64,000 nt of DNA. Origin: Theristus sp. LFF4_11. Its lineage: Eukaryota > Nematoda > Chromadorea > Monhysterida > Xyalidae. Shown one piece after another: positions 50,635-64,000 of the stretch. Both the position numbers and the translations under genes were made by a program. The notes beneath the pieces are model-generated. The model saw only the letters and a list, made by a program, of their open reading frames with translations, searched no databases and was not told the DNA's origin. The stretch lies in contig JASANC010002175.1 of the NCBI GenBank assembly GCA_030248135.1, positions 1-64,000 on the forward strand, in the 5' to 3' direction. Position 1 is the first letter of the stretch, and every line of letters begins with the position of its first letter.

Positions 50635-53503
50635 ATGTCACTGCAGCCGCCAACGGTTTCCATGGCGCTCTTGTGGCAATGCCACTTCAAATTCTGTCGT
50701 ACCGTTTTGCCGTCGTTCGATGACATGCAGGTTGGTGAGCGTGTGTGCCAAAGACTGTGGCCTGTGTCACCGCTCGTGGCCTGGTGGTAGTGCGTTAGAC
50801 TTTTGTCTGTGCGCTCGGGGGGGATCGAGCCCCGCCGAAGGGTGTATAGCCTCTTAATGACAGACGAGAACTCGGTGGGCGCCCTACTCAATGGCGTTGT
50901 GTACGCTTCTCTGGGTTAGCCCTGGCTAAAAACATCGCCTAAAGTCCCAACAACAACAGCAAGACTGACAGATGACCGCAATGAGCTGCATGTTTCAATG
51001 GAGTGTGCGTTTGCAACTTTGCACAGGCGCATCTGAACGCAGTGCACCTGTCTTATCTGCCGTTTGTGTGCGATACGCCCGGTTGCACGGACGCACAACA
51101 TCCAACCGCGAACAGCTTGATCGAGCATTTGCGGCTGGTGCACGACACGAAGGTGGGTGCGTTGGTAGTGCCCGCCAAAAATGGTGTACTTCACAAACTA
51201 ACTGATGATATTGAAAATGACGCATTTTGATGCACACACACCAGCAGGTTTCCGCCCAATCAATCAAATTCATAACAATTTGTTTCCCGTGTCGTTGGGA
51301 ATGTTTTCAGCGAAAATCAAACTTACATATTTAGATTCGTGTCACAACGGATGCATTGCGCGAGATTGAACGGCATGAGCAAATGATTCAGTTGAAGGTG
51401 GTTCGTTGCTGTCTGCCCACGGTCCCACCTCCACCCCCACCCAGTAATTGCAACAACAGCAGCAATTCCGTTGCCCATTCGACAAATTCAGTTGAAAAGG
51501 CGACTGGTGGTCAGAAAAATGTAAACTATGCAACGGCTGAGCTAACCAACAGTTCGAAACTGCCTCCTCCTCCAAGAAAGAGCCTCATTCCTTCCCCTGA
51601 TATTATCGAAACCTCAGAATCGCGAAATTCCTCGTCTCGCCAGCCGAAAAGTTCAACAGTCCAAAATGCAGCTGAAAAGATCGGTGCAGCTAACAAAGAG
51701 TTCGAGCCTGGATCTGCTGCTCCGGCGAAGCGACACGAATTCCAAGGGACGTCAGTGTTCAATGCGCGATTCGATGGCAAACAAGAACGTCAAACGTTGC
51801 CAACCCCAACCGCGCCAAATAAAAGTGACGCGCACTGTTTCAAGTTCACTCTACGCTCAACGCAAGATGACGCAACGAGTGAAACGGCGGTTGGCTCAGC
51901 AAAAGCTGCGCAACACGAGTCTGCGAAAGACCGCATGAAATGTCAGTGGGCATGTTGTTTCAGTTTGTGTTTCAGTTTCAGTGTGCGTGTGAATTGCATC
52001 AGCGCGGTTTGACCGTTGAAGTGGCTGAGCAATGTGCATAATGGGTTTGTGTGGCTTATGTTGGAGTTGGGCAAATCAGATGGTGCTCTTCTTACCTTCA
52101 TGCTCACAACTCGAATGCCTTCAGTGTCCATTTCAGCCCCTCTGAGAACAAGTGCACCACCAAACACGACGCCCGACTCACAGCGAGCCATTTGTTCTGT
52201 GCCTGTTCACTCGGATGGTGGTCGTTCTGAACATCACCACCGCAGAACTGCATCCGAGAGCAACATCAACGGCGATCCATTGACATCGTGCAACTCAATA
52301 CGCCCCATTCATTCCAACCAATCATCGTGCCGTGTTCTGCAGCTCACCGGTCTCGATTGTACGGTCACCGCGGGAGATTTGAAATTATTAGCTGGCACGG
52401 ATGCGCTGCAGATTGAACGTGTACATGACAGGCACGTCGGAGGGTGGCTTTTTGGGGCTTTGATCAATCGGTGAGCAAGTGTAGACAATGAAGCATGAGA
52501 TGTTACAACTTCACTTCTAGCGTCTGGCCCACCTGTTTTGCTACCGTCGTTGGTGATTCCATTCCAGCTGATTCGTTTCAATTCGCCATGAAAAGTTGAT
52601 CGTCTACAATCCACGTCATGCTGCTTCAACCCATCATTGAATCGCCAATCAGTGGCTTGCATAGAAAATTGTGTTGTTCCTATCAGGCGTGCCCTAATCA
52701 CATACGAAAATCACGATGTTGCGCTGAAGAACCACAGCCGGCTGCACGCAGCGAGCAAACAGCCAAATGGCATTCACTACAACGTGCGCTTCAATGCCAA
52801 TCGTGTGCGTGGAAGTATGGCGTCGAAAGGGAGAGAACACTCGCAATCGCAACAGCATAATCGTGCTCACAAAGGTAAACGATAAGTGCGCTTTGGTAAA
52901 CAGTCGCTCTCAGCGGGCACACATCGCACCAGTTGCCTTTTTGGCAGAGTGGTGAAAATAAATTGTCGCAAAATCAGCGCACTGCCAAGCGCATGACCGG
53001 AAGTTCAGCCACATAAATTGCAAACATGGCGGTACTATGGAAACGCACATTTTCGAGACCGATGGACCAATCAGCATGGTGACAGTGATTATCAAATGAA
53101 ATCAATTAGTACGATTCGCGCAACATCAAGATGCCCTCTGTGTGACACAGGCCAGCAATCAGCCGGTCGTGGTCGCACCAAGCAGCACACCCGCGACAAC
53201 ACACACGAACGCAAGCACCCTGGCTCGGCGGCTGCTGCGACATCGAGACGCGCCGTGCGTTCTCGCCATGCTCGCGCTGTGCCTGTTCGTTCTCGCAGCG
53301 GCAACCGTGGCTACTTGCGAGCGTACAATCTGCCGACGGATGTGACGCGGGGCGAAATCAACGGGCTGTTTCCGACCTCGTTGAACGGGCACCATCTACA
53401 GATCGTCAGCGAGAAACAACCGAATCAGCAACAAGCAGCACGCGGGTTCGTGGACGTGCACGGACGGGGCTTAGTTGAACCGTTGTACTTGTTGCACGTG
53501 TAG
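50635..53503 (+). CDS. Protein with two C2H2 zinc fingers and RRM-type domains
   Basis: Exons: up to 50730, 51027-51152, 51335-51941, 52125-52470, 52687-52874 and 53151-53503; phases agree. Finger 1 is assembled across the first junction: CHFKFC, 12 residues, H-x4-H. Finger 2 is CDTPGC...HLRLVH. A Ser/Pro/Asn-rich linker follows, then an RRM-like fold: RVLQLTGLDCTVTAGDLKLL to RALITYENHDVALKNHSRL. A second has GYLRAYNLPTDVTRGEINGL and ARGFVDVHGRG. It is probably a nucleic-acid-binding regulator. The start is uncertain: 50635 follows a GATGCAG acceptor, while ATG 50461 is in frame. The end is also uncertain: a stop at 53501-53503, or splicing to 53716-53871 (CVLEFESVAAARTAAAAVRH), which looks like more RRM. 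The orthologue is not identified. Confidence 0.75.
50758..50960 (+). mobile_element. tRNA-derived SINE in the first intron of the zinc-finger/RRM gene
   Basis: 203 bp flanked by the 7-bp duplication AAGACTG (50751-50757 and 50961-50967). The head has a pol III A box (TGGCCTGGTGG, 50777-50787) and B box (GGATCGAGCCC, 50822-50832) with tRNA spacing. A tRNA-unrelated body and a (CAA)n-like tail follow. It is in the same direction as the host gene. Confidence 0.8.
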
Positions 53504-53715
53504 TTGCTCGAACCGATTGAAACACGCAATTTGTGTACTTGGCATTTTATTGCCATGTTGGTTGGCTGCATCTGGCTGGTTCGACCAGTCCGTGAGCGCA
53601 AACCAAAGCAGCAGCCGATCTACTCAGCTGATTGCGGATGATGTGCAACTGGAAGTGCCAGCGTGATGTACAGCACGGCTGCGCTTGTCTCGTTGTGTGC
53701 AGTGTCTCATTTCAG

Positions 53716-53872
53716 CAGTGGCTGCCCCAGAAGCTGTGTGCTCGAGTTTGAGTCGGTCGCCGCTGCGCGCACGGCTGCTGCCGCGGTGCGCCATCGAAAA
53801 CTGCGCAATAAAATGTTCAAAACGGTGCTCTGTGGTGCTAGCGGGTGGTACGCAACGGGTTGTCAAAATTAA
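53716..53872 (+). CDS. RRM-like exon, probably an alternative or true 3' exon of the preceding gene
   Basis: After CTCATTTCAG the frame reads GCPRSCVLEFESVAAARTAA, then AAVRHRKLRNKMFKT, and stops at 53870-53872. This looks like beta-3 and helix 2 of an RRM. It needs a donor ending two bases into a codon; GTTGTA at about 53484 would fit but is weak. Confidence 0.4.
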
Positions 53873-56176
53873 TTCTAAAATTAATTCTGTTAAAATCGAA
53901 ATTATCTCAGATTTCATTATCCAATGTTGCTTTGTCAGAAAGATTTTTGTTTCGGTACCTGTGTTGCGGTTATTTGTATGGCTCCGATTCGATAACACTT
54001 GCATTGGTTTTGTGAATTGTTGTTTACTCACTGTAGTTCTTTTGTCATTAGTTATCCGCAAATTACAACGTAATTACAGTGCTAGAGGCATTTTGGTGAA
54101 CTTCCGCGGTGACTATTGCGTTCGTTAGATATTCAGTTTCATACGTTTGTATAATCTGTGAAGTGAAGAACTGTTTGTGTTTATTGGCTGAATTGAAGAG
54201 AAGATACAATACGTGTGCGCTGAACCGGTCAAACCGTTTTTCTGTTTTTTGCAGCTTTATCGGTAACACTAAATGTCGGCTTTTTGCCACCAGAAAACAC
54301 AAAACTACACGAATGGAAGCAAAACTAGCCCGGTAAAGGAGCAGAAACAACATGCCAACAAAATTTTTGGGAGCAGCAAACATGATGCAATAGCAAAAAA
54401 CAGCAGAGAAAGTTGCATGCTTCTTGTACACTTTTTGCAATATGTTGGTTGGTTGAGTTTTCTTTCCGTCAATTAAGACATCATAAACGTTTCAACGTTT
54501 TAAAAAAGTTGCTCAGCGTTTTTGTTTCGCCAACAAAGTGAAAATGCATGTGAAAAGTATTGTCTGTGATTTTGAAGAAAAAACCGGTTGAAATCAAGTA
54601 CACACAACCAGATTGGAATGAAAGCGTCAAAAATTGCGAACTATAACAATCGAAAAACAGTCCAACGGAAATCTTGGCTATGCTTACTTTTCTTATTGAT
54701 GTTTTTTTGCAACTTCAATTTTGAGATGCAAGATTTATCGGTTTGCTTTTGTGGATAGTCGACCTGAAACCAAGTTGATTACTGAAATGGCCCAAACATT
54801 TGTGCAGTTAAAAATGCTACGAAAATTGTTCACCGCAAGTCACGCGTTCTATACCGTAAACCAATAATGAAGACAGCGCAGCAGCTGTCATAACGGTTTA
54901 CCGAAAAAATGTTGAATATTTTGTTTGTCCGGCAATTCCACGCAGTCTATCTATTCCGGTGCTTTTTGTGAAAACGGTTGTTTTTGTGCACCACGTGGTT
55001 TCAGCGCTGTCACAATCGTGCGCGCAAAATTTCTTGTTTTCACGTTTTCATCATTTTTATGTTGCGAAACGCGCGTCAAGCATGACATCATGTCATACGG
55101 TAGGTTGGAAAGGCGCAAGGTGGAAGAGAAAACATGGGAATTTCGGTGCAAGTCCCAACAGGATGGTGCGACTGCTGCATTCATCAGTGCAACGAAGGTG
55201 CGCCGAGTGCATTTCCTCACACTCAGCACGCATCGATGCGATGAACTTCGTAGGTAGCGAAAAAGCCAGTCGCAAAAAAACGTGTTCGCTGGTGAACCAA
55301 AGTATTTCCTGAAAAAAGTTTGGTGACCGCAGCAGTTACAACTTTTCTGCGTTCCTCCGACGATCGCAGTATCGCGGCTGTTTTGTCTGTTCAAATGTCC
55401 ACGTGGCGGTGTTTTGTTTCTGCGTACATGATTTTACATGGAAAATTGTATTCTGTAGTTTTTTGTTTTGTCTTCGGTCGCTGCGTGCCTGATCGAGATG
55501 TTTACCAAAGAACGTTATTCTGTTTTTTTTGTTTGTTCATCTGTCGCAAATCAGCTGATGGCCCGGCAAAGCGTTCCGGCTTTCTTGTGGACAACAAAAA
55601 AACGTTTTGCCGCCGTCGCATTTTTGGTCATTTTAGAATACGGTATTTACATTTCGCTGGTTGCTACAAAAAGCTCCAGAAAAATAGATTCGGTAATCAT
55701 TGTCACGTCAAAGTTCCCATGAACCGAAACTGAATGCCCCCCGCCTCATGCTGAGATTTTTTATTAGCATGGTTGTGGCAACAGCTGCGTGCGTGGGAGA
55801 CGAGACACCAATTGAACAGGGACACACCCACATTGTTTGGCATGTGATCACAAATGGAATAGTAGTTCCATTTTTGATCAGCTGACATTTTCGTTTCGGC
55901 CCGTTTGTGGTGTTCACCCACCACATAGTTGTAGTTGTGGTGCGTTCGCCGAAATTCAAAAAATGTGAACAGAATTTATGAATAGTAGCGAGATGCTGCT
56001 GTACTTGTTATTCCGTTTTTCCAAGATTATGTTTTTTAATTTTGAACAGCGTTTTCCAGGTGTTCGGTGCTTTGCTGTAGTTCGCTTGTAGTCGAATTTT
56101 ATAAAAGAGCTTTTCCTAAAACAATACGCATAATAAAACAGCACTAAAAAAACCAACCGACAAATTCGGTGCCACC
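53873..56176. other. Intergenic region, no confident gene
   Basis: Open frames exist, for example 55468-55722, with a hydrophobic stretch FAAVAFLVILEYGIYISLVA. None has a supported start, splice framework or family signature. The last part (about 56040-56176) is the likely TDH promoter and leader. Confidence 0.45.
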
Positions 56177-58691
<2,515 letters not shown>

Positions 58692-59156
58692 CGTTGCGAT
58701 TTGTGCTTGTTGTTGCTGTCGACTTTGAGAACACACTGCAATTTGGTGCACTTCGAAATCTGAATTCGTCGTGTTGATTGCCACATGGATCGGTTGGTTT
58801 GGTAAAATGCGACCAGCTATTCGTTTGCCCCAACAACTGTGTTGTTACTGTTTCTATTCGCTAACTTTTGTTTTTCTAATCTCGGTTGTTACTGTTATCT
58901 GCGTTTTTTCTAATGTTTTCTGTTTTTTTCATTGTTTTTACATGTTTGGGCAATGTTAAAACAACGAGTTCATTTAGTACTCCGCACTATAGTAATGTAG
59001 TGATTGAATATTTGTCAGTCATTTTTGTTTTGTTGAGCTTTTTGCTGCTTTGGCGATGAAACATGTTTTCAGGTCTTTATTTTCAGTTTTCAACCTTTTA
59101 AACTTTAAACATTTAAGACTCGCTTTTTGAGTCGACCGACCCGGTCTCCACACCTC
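58692..59156. other. TDH downstream region
   Basis: T-rich sequence with no exon. It probably contains the 3' untranslated region of TDH; no clear AATAAA signal was found close to the stop. Confidence 0.4.
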
Positions 59157-62375
<3,219 letters not shown>

Positions 62376-62601
62376 AGGGGGGTCGGTATTCTGAAAAAGC
62401 CGATCTTAAAAATGTTTTTAATCAGATCAATAAAAAATTCTATCTGCCGTTCGCTGACATTTCAACCATCGATTGTTCCATGGTTTGTCTGGTATTGCCT
62501 GGTTTTTTATTTTGCTTATTGTTATTTTCTGGAGTCGATGAGTTTGCTTTGTAAACTTCTTCCGGTCTGTGATTTGTTGTTTTGCTTCATGCGTCTTGCA
62601 G

Positions 62602-62723
62602 CTAAAGTGAAGTCAGAAGAAAAAAGCGGAACATGTTTGCTAAAATTCGTTGTGCAAGACGTTAAAAAAAGCAAAGTCCAGGACAACAATGTCAACAACA
62701 ACAACAATGCGCAGCGCAGATGA
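62602..62723 (+). other. Orphan exon-like segment
   Basis: After GCGTCTTGCAG the frame reads AKVKSEEKSGTCLLKF, then VVQDVKKSKVQ and an Asn repeat, and stops at 62721-62723. It looks like a last exon but no partner is seen; the upstream 3.2 kb is the fold-back element. A gene broken by that element is one reading, chance is another. Confidence 0.25.
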
Positions 62724-63185
62724 TTTAAAACTTTTCAAAATATTTTCTGTCAGCCAGTCACCAATCACACTTACACTGCAGCGATTATGATCACTGTCGT
62801 ACACTGCCTGTTGTGTAAACCTGTTTCGTCCGAGCGTAGAGTAACCCAGAACAAACATGAAAGGCACATGCTTGTTTGTGCATGTAGTAATCTGTTCTTT
62901 GAGCCTTGTCTGTGTATATATTTCAATGAAACATAACTGAAAATGCAACTGAGCAGGCAACAAATGAAAACACTAGTTTAAAAAAACACCAGATTTCATG
63001 TAAACAAACATGCAACGAGCATTCAAAATGTGAATCACAACAGCGATCAATCATCGTTTACACAGTTCAAACAGTTTGGTGCCTGTTATTTGCATTGTAA
63101 ACTGGTAACTTTGCCAAAAAAGTTTAGTTGATATGAAAGTCTTTTGAAGAACGCAATTTTTCTGTTTCTGCCACAAACAACTACG

Positions 63186-63865
63186 ATGGCGTTCCCATGG
63201 GCTGTACTTGTGCTACTGGTAGCTGTGACAATACGAGGTATGTACATGTATATTGTACGATGGCTTGTAACCCCAATGGCCAAATGTGCCAAAGCGAATA
63301 ATTTGCCAATGTGTTTGTTTGTGAATCCTGGGGTCCACTCTCTAGCATGATTGAAATGTTTGAATTCACCGCTGTTCTGGTGTTGGCTGTTTGGCGTTTC
63401 CATAGTTCTTACTATGGCGCTTTCTTTTCACGTGTCCTATCTTTTCGTTTGACCTGCTCCGACGCAGTGCAAGTGCCCAACTGCAGAGTGCACTGCGAGT
63501 GACGCCGAGCAGCGGCTGCAGCAGGCGCTGTTCTCGTCCGTGTACAGCCGGCATGTGCGACCAGTGCACAACGAGTCCAGTCGCGTTGACGTCAGTGTTG
63601 GCGTGATCTTGCGACAGTTGGCCGATGTCGTACGTGACACACGCCATTCACGTTTTACGTTTGAAGGTCGCAATTCAAAATTGACCCGGTCGCATCTCAG
63701 GGACTCGTGTCACTTCAACAATTTTGAATTGCCACCAAGCATGAAACATCCATCAGTTCACTGAATTCCATAACCTGAAAAAATGTAAATCTTCATGCAA
63801 ACAAACGCAAACGATTACAGCACGAACAAGGCAGCTACGTGGTCACGAACGCTTGGCTTGCACTG
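63186..63865 (+). CDS. Nicotinic acetylcholine receptor-type subunit, N-terminal exons (continues past the window)
   Basis: A Cys-loop ligand-gated ion channel subunit, plasma membrane. Exon 1 (63186-63237) is a signal peptide, MAFPWAVLVLLVAVTIRG. Exon 2 (63487-63629) encodes CTASDAEQRLQQALFSSVYS, then RHVRPVHNESSRVDVSVGVI and LRQLADV, the family's first helix and beta-1 (compare the RPV and L-DV motifs). Exon 3 (63821-63865) is exactly 45 nt and encodes HEQGSYVVTNAWLAL, the equivalent of the conserved 45-nt third exon of animal receptor genes. Phases are 1, 0, 0. The ligand loop, Cys-loop and four membrane helices lie beyond 64000, so subunit class cannot be assigned. The choice of acceptor at 63486 rests on phase. 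Confidence 0.85.
63667..63737. repeat. Short palindromic MITE (family B), copy 3, in a receptor-gene intron
   Basis: About 70 bp with arms CGCAATTCAAAATTG and CAATTTTGAATTGCC and the centre TCTCAGGGACTCGTGTCACT. It matches the copy at 7920-7998. It lies 37 bases downstream of exon 2. Confidence 0.65.
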
Positions 63866-64000
63866 GTTTGTGTTCATTCATGACCATTTTGAAATGACAA
63901 TGACCGTGCAGTTTTCCACGTTGCTATTCCAGTCTCCTTGATTGGTTGGACACTTTTGTCTGGTCGGACAAATTAAAACATTCAGTCTTACGACATCACA

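Noticed and set aside
50768..50845. Functional tRNA gene
   Set aside because: A and B boxes are present, but the G-run and poor acceptor-stem pairing, plus the body, tail and flanking duplication, fit a SINE.
55468..55722. Small membrane protein gene
   Set aside because: One hydrophobic stretch and an open frame, but no acceptor or donor support and no family match I can name.

Overview
This is eukaryotic, animal-type nuclear DNA. Genes are split by many short GT-AG introns, proteins are metazoan orthologues, and transposons are dense. There are no bacterial operons or Shine-Dalgarno starts. The degenerate TTAGG/GGCTTAGG tracts recall the nematode telomere unit TTAGGC, and several genes have a strong 3' splice site just before the start codon, as trans-spliced mRNAs do. 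A nematode or another ecdysozoan is therefore plausible, but the species is not settled.

Layout. 1-16 kb is gene-poor: a two-exon fragment of an unknown minus-strand gene (1051-2023), a Helitron (3510-5534), several MITEs, and a mariner-like element with a second palindromic element inside it (8516-10405). 16.2-21.3 kb holds DNA topoisomerase I on the minus strand, 18 exons with every splice phase consistent. 22.9-24.1 kb holds two hAT-type elements. 24.5-27.5 kb on the plus strand holds the mitochondrial complex I subunit NDUFS6, a small unrecognised gene, and a possible further gene end. 28.2-34.0 kb holds the splicing kinase PRPF4B/PRP4 on the minus strand, 14 modelled exons. 34.0-48.1 kb is a transposon graveyard: hAT elements of four families with 8-bp target duplications, a LINE, a Harbinger-type MITE, minisatellites and a fold-back element, many nested in one another.

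48.4-58.7 kb is a plus-strand gene block: ribosomal protein eL14 (RPL14), a zinc-finger/RRM protein with a tRNA-derived SINE in its first intron, and mitochondrial L-threonine 3-dehydrogenase (TDH, complete, 8 exons, 423 residues). 59.2-62.4 kb is a 3.2-kb inverted repeat with a poly-T tract of about 190 bp. At 63.2 kb a nicotinic acetylcholine receptor-type gene begins and runs off the right edge.

The genes are mostly housekeeping (DNA topology, splicing, translation, respiration, threonine breakdown) and show no shared pathway. Exon models were made by hand from splice signals, reading phase and family recognition; no search was run.
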